Assembly: GCA_964551735.1 (NCBI GenBank)
Contig: CAZKEF010000004.1
Span: forward strand, 178,127 to 242,126
Length of the DNA: 64,000 nucleotides
Direction: 5' to 3'
From: DAOUAT01 sp964551735
GTDB lineage: Bacteria > Chloroflexota > Anaerolineae > CG2-30-64-16
Part shown: positions 18,126 through 25,945 of the stretch, one piece after another
How the letters are laid out: every line of letters begins with the position of its first letter
How positions within the stretch are numbered: position 1 is the stretch's first letter
The notes under the pieces: model-generated
Seen by the model: the letters and a program-made list of their open reading frames with translations, nothing else
The model's database searches: none
Told to the model about the DNA's origin: nothing
Translations under genes and position numbers: made by a program

Positions 18126-18874
18126 TCGAGCTCACTGCGGGCCAGTGGGCCTTGCTTTGCCTGGCCGGGTTCCTGACCGGTGTCTCCAAGACCGGCGTCA
18201 CCGGGCTGAGCATCCTGTCGGTGGCTATTGCAGCCAGCGTGCTGCCCGCGCGCGACTCGGTGGGCGCCGTCCTGCTGATCTTCCTGACCGGCGATGCGAT
18301 GGCGATCAGCATGTACCGCCGCATCGCGAGCTGGCCGCACCTGCGGCGAATCTTCCCGTGGGCGGGGCTGGGCGTGCTGGTAGGCGTCGCCGCCATGAGC
18401 CGCGTGGACAACGAGAGCGCCCGCCGGCTGATCGGCGGCATCCTGGTGGCCTTGATCGCCATCTACTTCGTCCGGCAACGCGTCGTGAACGGCAAAGAGG
18501 CGGAGGCGCTGCCCTTTGCGCGCCATCCCTGGCTGATCGGGGTCACAGGCATCCTGGCCGGCTTCACGACGATGGTCGCGAACGCATCCGGGCCGATCAT
18601 GATCATCTATCTGCTGGCGCTGCGGTTGCCCAAAGAAGTGTTCGTGGGGACGACGGCCTGGTTTTTTCTGGCGCTGAACCTGTACAAGACACCGTTCAGT
18701 GTGGGGTTGGGGCTGATCAACCCGGCCTCGGCGGTTGTGGCGCTGCCGGTGGCGCCTTTCGTCGTGGCCGGCGCGTTCGTTGGACGGGCGCTACTACGTG
18801 TGCTGAACCAGCGCATCTTCGAGCGGATCGCGCTGACGTTGGCGCTGCTCGCTGGGGTGCGGCTGTTGCTGTAG
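18122..18874 (+). CDS. Sulfite exporter TauE/SafE (TSUP) family permease
   Basis: 250 residues with about eight membrane segments. The N-terminal signature LAGFLTGVSKTGVTGL (about 12-27) and the mirrored LAGFTTMVANASGPIMIIYLL (about 143-163) are the two internal repeats of TSUP proteins, which move sulfite, sulfonates or other organic anions. It overlaps rph by four bases. No functional link to RNase PH is evident. Substrate unknown. Confidence 0.88.
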   Translation: MIELTAGQWALLCLAGFLTGVSKTGVTGLSILSVAIAASVLPARDSVGAVLLIFLTGDAMAISMYRRIASWPHLRRIFPWAGLGVLVGVAAMSRVDNESARRLIGGILVALIAIYFVRQRVVNGKEAEALPFARHPWLIGVTGILAGFTTMVANASGPIMIIYLLALRLPKEVFVGTTAWFFLALNLYKTPFSVGLGLINPASAVVALPVAPFVVAGAFVGRALLRVLNQRIFERIALTLALLAGVRLLL

Positions 18875-18891
18875 ATGCCAAGCAGATTTCT

Positions 18892-18973
18892 GGAATCGAG
18901 GCTGTGCGAAGCCTCCTTCAGGATCAGCCGGTCATTCTGGTTGGTGCGAGTGACCGGCTAAAGCCTCGATTCC
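18892..18973. repeat. R2-family palindromic repeat (ggaatcgaggct...agcctcgattcc)
   Basis: Outer arms ggaatcgagg / cctcgattcc, inner arms around agccggtc / gaccggct. The left part (gaagcctccttcaggatcag) is shared almost exactly with 28430-28447. One of at least eight R2 copies in the window: 28412, 36751, 42534, 45024, 45751, 57826 and 59099 are the others. Confidence 0.9.
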
Positions 18974-19019
18974 GTATTACTGTGTGGATCTCGACGAGTG
19001 AAGGCGTAGGAGAGTGCTG

Positions 19020-19247
19020 ATGTCTTTGTCGGAAGGTTTACGTCTGCTGCGGGAAGGCCAATGGGACGCCGCGCACCAGATCGCCCAGGCCGATCCCAGT
19101 GACCTGGGGTCCTGGCTGCACGGCATCGTCCACATGGCCGAGCCGGACGAGTGGAACTCGCGCTACTGGTATCGCGCGGCGGGCCGGCCGTTCCCCGGCA
19201 TGGCCGCGCTCCAGGCGGAGATGGCCGCGTTCGAGAAGAACCTGTAA
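19020..19247 (+). CDS. Small conserved protein of unknown function
   Basis: 75 residues, no cysteine, no membrane segment. It begins MSLSEGLRLLREGQWDAAHQ and contains LGSWLHGIVHMAEPDEWNSRYWYRAAGRPFPG, a pattern I recall from small hypothetical proteins in several phyla. The ATG at 19020 has AGGAG seven bases upstream; a GTG two codons earlier is less well placed. The helical sequence resembles a single TPR-like hairpin (DAAHQIAQ, YWYRAAG). No function can be assigned. It stands alone after an R2 repeat. Confidence 0.7.
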   Translation: MSLSEGLRLLREGQWDAAHQIAQADPSDLGSWLHGIVHMAEPDEWNSRYWYRAAGRPFPGMAALQAEMAAFEKNL

Positions 19248-19274
19248 CACGGGCGGGCCTCGCGCCCGCCCGTG
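19248..19274. terminator. GC-rich hairpin between convergent genes
   Basis: Eleven-base perfect stem cacgggcgggc / gcccgcccgtg with a 5-base loop, just after the stop of the small protein and facing the end of the phosphatase gene. There is no T-run, so it may be a repeat (family R4: related stems at 40078 and 51046) that serves as a weak bidirectional terminator. A gcgaccgcaaggg phrase follows at 19297. Confidence 0.5.
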
Positions 19275-19315
19275 TGCGTCCGCCCTACCACGAGGGCGAC
19301 CGCAAGGGCACTCCC

Positions 19316-20467
19316 CTAACCACTGTTTCGCGCCAACACCATCAGCGCCATGTCATCCGCTTGCGGCGCGCCGGCCGTGAAACGCTGCACGTCGGCCAGG
19401 ATGGCGTCGCGGATCGCCTCGGCCGGCCGGCCCAGCGCGGCACGGGCGGCTGCGGCCAAGCGCTCCTGCTCGTAGAATCCATCCGCGATACTCTCAGCCT
19501 CGGTGATGCCGTCCGTGTACAGGATCAACGCGTCGCCCGGCGCCGTTTGGACGCTTTCCGCCCCCCAGGCCACCCCCTCAAACGTCCCCAACGGCGGGCC
19601 GCTATTGACCAGCCAACGTGCCGGCGCGTCGCCGGAGACGCTCAGCAGCAGGGGCGGGTTGTGGCCCGCGTTGGCGTAGGTCAACGTGCCTGAACCGGGA
19701 TCCAGGATGCCCAGGAAGACCGTGACGAACTGATCGGCCGTGGCATATTCCAGCAGCCGCTCGTTGACGATCTGGCAGGCCTGCGCCGGCCGCCCCGGAT
19801 GCTCGACCAGGTAGGCGCGCAGCAGCGCGCAACTCATCGCCATGTAGAGCGCCGCGCCCACCCCCTTGTCGACCACATCCGCCATGACAATGCCCAGCGC
19901 TCCGCCGGGCAGGGCCATCGCGTCATAAAAATCGCCCGATGTCAGCTTGGCGGGGATGAGCGCCGCGGCCAGTCCCCAGTACGGCAGCACGGGCAGGTCA
20001 CGGCGGATGAAGCTGGCCTGCACGCGCGCGGCCAACGCCAGCTCGGCCTCCATCCGCCGATTCGCTTCCTGCAGGTTGCGCTGCAACTGGCGCAGCGACA
20101 GGTGCGTCTCGACCCGGGCCAGCACCTCTTCCAGTTGGAACGGCTTGGTGATGTAATCCAGCCCGCCGGCCGCGAACGCCGCCACCTTGTCCTGGATGTC
20201 ATCCAGCGCGCTAATGAACAGCACGGGAATGTCGGCGGTCTTGGGATTGACGCGCAGTTGCCGGCACACCTCGTAACCGTCCATCTCCGGCATGCGAATG
20301 TCCAGCAGGATCATGTCCGGCGGCGCCATCTCGACCGACGCCAGGGCGCGCGGGCCGCTGGTGACCGCACGCACGCGATACCCCCGCTCGCCCAGGATCT
20401 GCGCCAGCAGCCGCAGGTTGGCCGGGCTGTCGTCCACCAGTAAGATGTCTTCGCGTTCGGATGGCAT
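19316..20467 (-). CDS. Response regulator with PP2C/SpoIIE-type phosphatase output
   Basis: 383 residues. The N-terminal receiver domain has acidic pocket VDD (11-13), phosphoacceptor Asp about 56 in ILLDIRMPEMDGYEV and lysine about 108 in YITKPF. A short coiled linker (about 125-155) precedes the RsbU/SpoIIE phosphatase domain with metal-site aspartates in SGDFYDAM, VMADVVDKGVGAALYMA, LYTDGITEAES and QADDMALMVL. Such proteins dephosphorylate anti-sigma-factor antagonists. The ATG at 20467 is chosen because the receiver begins right after it; the upstream in-frame extension is repeat DNA. It lies 143 bases downstream of a hybrid kinase gene on the same strand, a likely partner. Confidence 0.92.
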   Translation of the reverse strand: MPSEREDILLVDDSPANLRLLAQILGERGYRVRAVTSGPRALASVEMAPPDMILLDIRMPEMDGYEVCRQLRVNPKTADIPVLFISALDDIQDKVAAFAAGGLDYITKPFQLEEVLARVETHLSLRQLQRNLQEANRRMEAELALAARVQASFIRRDLPVLPYWGLAAALIPAKLTSGDFYDAMALPGGALGIVMADVVDKGVGAALYMAMSCALLRAYLVEHPGRPAQACQIVNERLLEYATADQFVTVFLGILDPGSGTLTYANAGHNPPLLLSVSGDAPARWLVNSGPPLGTFEGVAWGAESVQTAPGDALILYTDGITEAESIADGFYEQERLAAAARAALGRPAEAIRDAILADVQRFTAGAPQADDMALMVLARNSG

Positions 20468-20503
20468 GAGTGCCTCATAAGTGAAAAACAGCGAAGCAGG
20501 CAT

Positions 20504-20563
20504 CCTGAGCGCGTCGAAGGATGTCTGCGGAGCGTCTTGGGTGCGCCCTTCGACGCGCTCAGG
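20504..20563. repeat. R3-family inverted repeat between hybrid kinase and phosphatase genes
   Basis: Perfect 17-bp arms cctgagcgcgtcgaagg (20504-20520) and ccttcgacgcgctcagg (20547-20563), 26-base loop. The same arms, with one base changed, recur at 41824-41907. Confidence 0.9.
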
Positions 20564-20610
20564 GTGCGCCCCTACCCTAAAGACAGACAGCACATCCTTC
20601 TCGCGATCCC

Positions 20611-23600
20611 TCACTCCCGCAGCGCGGCCAGGATCTGGTCGTGCTGGAAGCCGCGCGCCAGCTCGACGATCGTCTCCGCCAGGTCGGGCGCGCGGCTCGC
20701 GATCTGGCTCGCCAGCCGGTTGAGCGCGTCCAGGTCGCCGAGCACGGCCGCGCGCTCCAGCTCAGCTCGCCAGGCGGAGTCGGCCGCGCGCAACCGGGCC
20801 GCCAGGCTTGAAGCTGGCTCAGGCGCAGCCGGGGCAGGGCCGGTTGCGGACGCGTCACCTGGCATCTCGTACACATAGCGCACGCCGAGATGCCTGGCCG
20901 CAGCCTCGAACAGCTCCGCCTCACGGAACGGCTTGCGCAGGTAGTCGTCGCACCCCTCGGACAGGATCACGGCCTTGTCCTCTTCCAACGCGCTGGCCGT
21001 GAGCGCGATGATGATCGCCGCCATGCCGCTCGTCGTAGCCTTGATGCGCCGCGTGGCTTCATAGCCGTCCATCACCGGCATGCGCATGTCCATCCAGATC
21101 AGGTGCGGCTGCCATTCCTCCCAGACCTGCAGGGCGGCCGCGCCATCCCCGGCCTCGCGCACCTGGAACCCGACCGGCTCGAAGATCCTGACCAGGAGCA
21201 TACGGTTGACCTCGGAATCGTCCACCACCAACATGCGGTAGGTCGGCTGGCCGGGTTCAAGGCCGATCACGCGCCGCGCAGTGGATGGTCGCTCCAGTTC
21301 GCTGATGCCGGCGACCTCCAGCGGCAGGATGAACTGAAATATCGCGCCCGCGCCCGGCCGGCTGGTCACCGTGAGCTCGCCACCCATCAGGCGCACGTAT
21401 TGGCGGCTGATGGTCAGCCCCAGACCGGTGCCCTCGGTGGCTTGCGGGCCGCGGGCCGACTGGGTGAACGGGGTAAAGATCTGCTCCACCTCGTCGGGAT
21501 GGACGCCGGGGCCGGTATCCTCAACGCTGAAGCGCACCCAGGCGCTTTGTGTGCGCGCCCGGGCAGCGTCCCGCGGGGCATGCCTGATAGGCGGCGAGCA
21601 CACCTCTACGCGCAGGGTGACCTGCCCCTCGGCCGTGAACTTTACGGCGTTGCCCAGTAGGTTCATCAACACCTGGCGCAGCTTGCCGTCGTCAGCAGTG
21701 ACGTAGCTTGGCACAGTCGGGTCCAGCGCCAGGCGCAGCCTCAGCCCTTTCTGCTCAGCGCGCAGCGCGAACATCTCCTCCAGCCCCTGCAGCAGGCAGG
21801 CCAAGTCGAAGCTGCGTTGGTTCAGGCGGGCGCGGCCGGCCTCGATCTTGGACATGTCCAGCACGTCGTTGATCAGCGCCAGCAGGTGCTCACCGCTGCG
21901 GTGGATGACATCGATGTCACGGCGGTGATCCGGCGGCAGGCGCCTGTCTCGCGTCATGATCTGGGTGAAGCCCAGGATGGCGTTGAGCGGTGTGCGGAAC
22001 TCGTGGCTCATATTGGCCAGGAATGTGCTTTTGGCCCGGCTGGCGGCCTCGGCTGCGTGGCTGCGCTCCTCGGCCAGGGCCTTGGCGTGCTCTAGCTGCG
22101 TCATGGTCTCGCGCAGCTCGTGGGTGCGCTCGGCCACCTGCACCTCTAGCTTGCGCCGCTGCCCTTCGACGGTCCGGATGCGCAGCCAGAACGCGCCGGC
22201 GACGACAGCGATCAGCGTGGCTGCGGCCAGCAGGCGGAACCAGGTCATCTGCCAGAAGGGGGGCGGGATGGCGATCGCCAGGGCCGCGCCCTGCTCGTTC
22301 CAGACGCCGTCGCTGTTGGTGGCCTTGGCGCGAAACACGTAGTTGCCCGGCGGCACGTTGGTGTAAATGGCGAAGCGGCGGTTGCCGACCAGGTTCCAGT
22401 CTTTGTCGAAACCTTCCAGACGATAGGCGTACTGGATCTCATCGGGCGCGGAAAAATGCAGCGCCGCGTAGGTGAACTCGAAGAAGTCATCGGTGTAGGA
22501 CAACTGGAGACCCTGCGTGGCTTCTATCGGCTGTTGCAGGGGTGAGCCTAGCCCTGGCGTTACCGGCCGGTTGAAGAGCCGGAACCCGGTCAGCGCCACA
22601 GGCGGGATGAACGGGTTGTCCTGCACCAGGCCGGGATGGAACACGTTTAGCCCGTTGATCCCACCGAAAAACATCACGCCTTCCCGGTTCTCGAAGTAGG
22701 CCCACTGGTTGAACTCGCTGCCCTGCAGCCCATCCGCACGGTCATAGGTCTTGACGGCCAGGTTGCGCGGGTCGAAGCGCGCCAGGCCCTTGTTGGTGCT
22801 GAGCCACAAGCCGCCAGCGTCATCTTCCAGGATGCCATAAACGAAGTCGTTAGGCAGGCCATCCCGTTCCCGGTAGGCCACGAAAGATCCGCTCTCAGGC
22901 ACGAAGCGGTTCAGCCCGCCGACGGTGCCGATCCACAGCACGCCGTCGGCCGCCTGGTGGATGCTCAGGACCACATTGCTGCTGAGGGTGCTCGGGTCGC
23001 GCGACTCTTTGACGAACCGTTCGAAGCGGCCCGTGGCCCGATCCAGCCTGTTCAGCCCGCCGTTCAACGTGCCGATCCAGAGGTTCTCCTGCGCATCTTC
23101 GTAGATCACCGAGACGAAATTGGCGCTCAAGCTGGTCGGGTCCTGGGGATTGTTTTGGATGAGCGGCCCTGCGTTCTCGGTTGTGCGGTCGAACAGGATC
23201 AGGCCCTGGGCCGTGCCCACCCAAAAGTTGCCCCGGCCGTCCTCGTAGATCGCATTCACAACGGGCATGGGGAACAAAGTGAAGGTTTCGGTTTGTCGGT
23301 CGAAGTGGCTGAGGCCTGCGGGACCGCCCAACCAGAGCGATCCCGCACGGTCCTGGTAAACCATGAACACGGTGTTACTACTCAGGCTGCCCGGGTCATC
23401 GGGATCGTTTAAATAGCGTTTCCAGGCGCCGGTTGCGAAATCGAAGCGGTTCAGCCCGCCGTCATTGGTCCCGATCCACAAATCATCCCCATCGTCCTGC
23501 AAAACACCCCAAATCGCGTTGCTGCTCAGCCGATTGGCCGTCGGATCCGGATCTGCCTGCAACAACAGGAACTTATTCTTGAATGGGTCGTAGTAATCGG

Positions 23601-24792
23601 CGCCGGAGCCGAACAGCCCAAACCAGAGGATGCCCGCACTGTCCTCGAAGATGCACTGCACAGAATCAACGCCGAGGCTGCCTGCATCACCGGGATCGTG
23701 CTGGTAGCGGGTGAAGCGGCCGGTGGTGCGGTCCAGGAGATGCAGCCCGCCGCCCGCGGTGCCCACCCATAACCGGCCGCGGTGATCTCCGAAGATGGAG
23801 GATACCGTGTTGTGCGCCAGGGTCGTCGGGTCGGCCGGGTCGTTTTGATAATGCACGAAAGCGCCGGTGGTGGGCTCGAACCGGTTCAGCCCCCTGAGAT
23901 ACGTGCCGACCCACAGGGCGCCCTGGCGATCCTGATGAAGGCTGATCACAGAGATGTCGCTGAGGCTGTCCGGCCTGGCCGGGTCGGTCTGGTAGCGCGT
24001 GAAGGCGCCGGCCGCCGGGTCCAGCCGGTTCAGCCCGCCGCCCGTTGTGCCGACCCATACACTGCCATCGGCCGCGGCCAGCACGGTGGTCACGGCGTTG
24101 GCGCTGAGGCTGGTTGGGTCGGCCGGATCGTTCAGGTAGCGGGTGAAGGCGCCGGCCGCCGGGTCCAACCGGTTCAGGCCACCGTTGTTGGTGCCGACCC
24201 ACACGATACCCCGGCTGTCCACATGGACGAAAGAGACCGAGTTCTCGCTGAGGCTGTTGGGGTTGCTGGGATCGTTGAGATAGGTGGTGAACTGGCCGGT
24301 GCGCGGGTCGTAACGGCTTAGCCCGCCGTCGCTGGTGCCGATCCACAGCTCGCCGGTGGGCGCCTTGTCAATGGACGCAACGAAATTGCCCTTGAGGCTG
24401 TTGGGGTCGGCCGGGTTGTCCTTGAAGACCTTGAACTCGTAGCCGTCGTAGCGGTTCAGGCCATCCTGGGTGGCCAGCCACAGGAAGCCCTGATCATCCT
24501 GGGCAAAATCCAGCACCACGCTCTGCGAGAGGCCGGCCTCGGGCGGGAGGTGATCGAAGCGGATGGCGGGACGATCGCCGGCCAGCGCGGCCAGGCTCGA
24601 CGGTGGCGTGGTTACAGGCGTGATGGGAAGGGGGGTTGGCGCCGCGCCGGTCGTTGGCATGATGGCGGCGGTGGGCAGAGACCGACCGCAGGCGGCCATG
24701 GCAAGGGTTAGCCACGCCAACAGAGGGGGGACAAGGACCAACCACCCAACTCGCGCCTTTATGCTGGCTAAGGATTCGCGTTTGAATTGCAT
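20611..24792 (-). CDS. Hybrid two-component sensor (periplasmic two-component propeller, Y_Y_Y, histidine kinase, receiver)
   Basis: 1393 residues. An N-terminal hydrophobic segment ending LAMAACG looks like a lipoprotein-type signal. Residues about 75-745 hold a dozen or so Reg_prop repeats of the form LWIGT-DGGLNR, which would form two beta-propellers. A Y_Y_Y domain (YRLEGFDKDWNLVGNRRF) follows at about 765-840 and a membrane helix near 855. The kinase has His about 930 in SHEFRTPLNAILG, an N box LMNLLGNAVKF, and ATP-lid boxes EDTGPGV and GTGLGLT. The receiver has its Asp near 1234 in WMDMRMPVMDGYE. The last 70 residues form a helical tail. The ATG at 24792 has GAGGTG upstream. In Bacteroidetes this architecture senses glycans; the ligand here is unknown. 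Confidence 0.93.
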   Translation of the reverse strand: MQFKRESLASIKARVGWLVLVPPLLAWLTLAMAACGRSLPTAAIMPTTGAAPTPLPITPVTTPPSSLAALAGDRPAIRFDHLPPEAGLSQSVVLDFAQDDQGFLWLATQDGLNRYDGYEFKVFKDNPADPNSLKGNFVASIDKAPTGELWIGTSDGGLSRYDPRTGQFTTYLNDPSNPNSLSENSVSFVHVDSRGIVWVGTNNGGLNRLDPAAGAFTRYLNDPADPTSLSANAVTTVLAAADGSVWVGTTGGGLNRLDPAAGAFTRYQTDPARPDSLSDISVISLHQDRQGALWVGTYLRGLNRFEPTTGAFVHYQNDPADPTTLAHNTVSSIFGDHRGRLWVGTAGGGLHLLDRTTGRFTRYQHDPGDAGSLGVDSVQCIFEDSAGILWFGLFGSGADYYDPFKNKFLLLQADPDPTANRLSSNAIWGVLQDDGDDLWIGTNDGGLNRFDFATGAWKRYLNDPDDPGSLSSNTVFMVYQDRAGSLWLGGPAGLSHFDRQTETFTLFPMPVVNAIYEDGRGNFWVGTAQGLILFDRTTENAGPLIQNNPQDPTSLSANFVSVIYEDAQENLWIGTLNGGLNRLDRATGRFERFVKESRDPSTLSSNVVLSIHQAADGVLWIGTVGGLNRFVPESGSFVAYRERDGLPNDFVYGILEDDAGGLWLSTNKGLARFDPRNLAVKTYDRADGLQGSEFNQWAYFENREGVMFFGGINGLNVFHPGLVQDNPFIPPVALTGFRLFNRPVTPGLGSPLQQPIEATQGLQLSYTDDFFEFTYAALHFSAPDEIQYAYRLEGFDKDWNLVGNRRFAIYTNVPPGNYVFRAKATNSDGVWNEQGAALAIAIPPPFWQMTWFRLLAAATLIAVVAGAFWLRIRTVEGQRRKLEVQVAERTHELRETMTQLEHAKALAEERSHAAEAASRAKSTFLANMSHEFRTPLNAILGFTQIMTRDRRLPPDHRRDIDVIHRSGEHLLALINDVLDMSKIEAGRARLNQRSFDLACLLQGLEEMFALRAEQKGLRLRLALDPTVPSYVTADDGKLRQVLMNLLGNAVKFTAEGQVTLRVEVCSPPIRHAPRDAARARTQSAWVRFSVEDTGPGVHPDEVEQIFTPFTQSARGPQATEGTGLGLTISRQYVRLMGGELTVTSRPGAGAIFQFILPLEVAGISELERPSTARRVIGLEPGQPTYRMLVVDDSEVNRMLLVRIFEPVGFQVREAGDGAAALQVWEEWQPHLIWMDMRMPVMDGYEATRRIKATTSGMAAIIIALTASALEEDKAVILSEGCDDYLRKPFREAELFEAAARHLGVRYVYEMPGDASATGPAPAAPEPASSLAARLRAADSAWRAELERAAVLGDLDALNRLASQIASRAPDLAETIVELARGFQHDQILAALRE

Positions 24793-24890
24793 CTGATCGG
24801 TCACCTCGCCGGCTTCTTTGCCGGATTGTTGCATGACCTTGGTGAGGACATTATATCGCGAAATGCCTGCTATGACAATCGCTCCGAGAT

Positions 24891-25481
24891 TCAGCGCCAT
24901 TCTCGCACGAGCCGGCGCGCCAGCAACAGGCTGGCCAGCAACCCCATGATAAGCCAGGTAACGTCGCCCACGGCCTCAGCAACGCTGCTAAGCTGCTCAC
25001 TGAACAGCGCACCCAACGTGATATACAGAAACACCCACAGCACCTCGCCGGCCACATCCCACATGAAAAAGAGGGGTAAGGGATAGCGTGTGATGCCGGC
25101 GGTGAGATTCACGTAGGGCCCGAGCCCGCCGACGAGCCAGCGGCTGAAGAAGATGCTCGGCCCACCGTACTTGTGCGCAAGGTGGTCGGCCTGTTGGAGC
25201 AGGTGCTCGGTGTGTAAACGCTCACTGAGGCGCAGCGCCAAGCCTCGCCCGCCCAACCGGCCCGCGCAATACCCCATATGGTCGCCCAGGATCGCACCAG
25301 TGGACGCCGAGAAGGCCACCGACCACCGAACAAGCTCGCCTTGTTCAACTAACGCTCCGGCCACCATCAGCATGAAGCTGGCAGGCAGGGGCAGGCCCAC
25401 CGCGGCTATCAAGGTGATGAAGAAGATCGCGATGGCGCCGAAGTCGGCCACCGCTTCCAAGACCATCGTTTGAAGATCCAC
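24891..25481 (-). CDS. DedA family membrane protein
   Basis: 196 residues with about five hydrophobic segments. Family signatures are FITLIAAVGLPLPASFMLMVAG (about 21-42), the GAILGDHMGYCAGRLGG turn (about 62-78), and FFSRWLVGGLGPYVNLTAGITRYPLPLFF (about 110-138), with the conserved arginine and glycine. DedA proteins belong to the SNARE-associated superfamily and are implicated in flipping undecaprenyl phosphate or lipids. The start is GTG at 25481, or the ATG five codons in. It ends about 100 bases before the hybrid kinase gene on the same strand. Confidence 0.9.
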   Translation of the reverse strand: MDLQTMVLEAVADFGAIAIFFITLIAAVGLPLPASFMLMVAGALVEQGELVRWSVAFSASTGAILGDHMGYCAGRLGGRGLALRLSERLHTEHLLQQADHLAHKYGGPSIFFSRWLVGGLGPYVNLTAGITRYPLPLFFMWDVAGEVLWVFLYITLGALFSEQLSSVAEAVGDVTWLIMGLLASLLLARRLVREWR

Positions 25482-25492
25482 CGCCCCACCCC

Positions 25493-25840
25493 CTACTGGG
25501 ACCGCTCAGGTAAGGTCGGGGCCGGGGGATCGCGCTGGATCCGCTCCTCCAAGATCCGGATCACATCCTCGACGCTCCGGTTTTGTGCGCGCGCGATCTC
25601 GCTGATGGGCCGCAGGTCAGGTGGACGCGTGACCGGCAGTCCGAGCGCCTCGAACAGGGCCTCCGGCGGTATTTTGTTGGCGTGCGCGATCTGGGGCACG
25701 CTCATCCACGGCCGAATAGGCTCGCGCAAAGGCCGATGGGCCAGACGTCCTGCCAGGCGCAAGCCGAAGATCAGGGTGATCATCAGCACGACGATCAACC
25801 CGACGATAAGCAGAGACCGTTTCGTTTGTCGTGTCATCAT
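25493..25840 (-). CDS. Small membrane-anchored protein with two short helical repeats
   Basis: 115 residues from the ATG pair at 25840/25837. A single membrane helix (about residues 8-27, LLIVGLIVVLMITLIFGLRL) is followed by a soluble part with two related motifs: SVPQIAHANKIPPEALFEALGLP and PISEIARAQNRSVEDVIRILEER. I recall such motif pairs fused to FMN-binding or DUF4405 membrane proteins, where they stand for weak DNA-binding-like helical hairpins; no function can be given. The upstream in-frame codons (to 25933) are arginine-rich and unlikely to be translated. It lies 11 bases before dedA on the same strand. Confidence 0.65.
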   Translation of the reverse strand: MMTRQTKRSLLIVGLIVVLMITLIFGLRLAGRLAHRPLREPIRPWMSVPQIAHANKIPPEALFEALGLPVTRPPDLRPISEIARAQNRSVEDVIRILEERIQRDPPAPTLPERSQ

Positions 25841-25945
25841 CCGTCCAGCGGCCCCGCAGGGTAATTCCGGTTCCAGACAAAATCGATGTACGCGACGGCG
25901 CGGCCGCGAGTCGCTGCGCGCCGTCGAACGCACTACACCGGCAGC

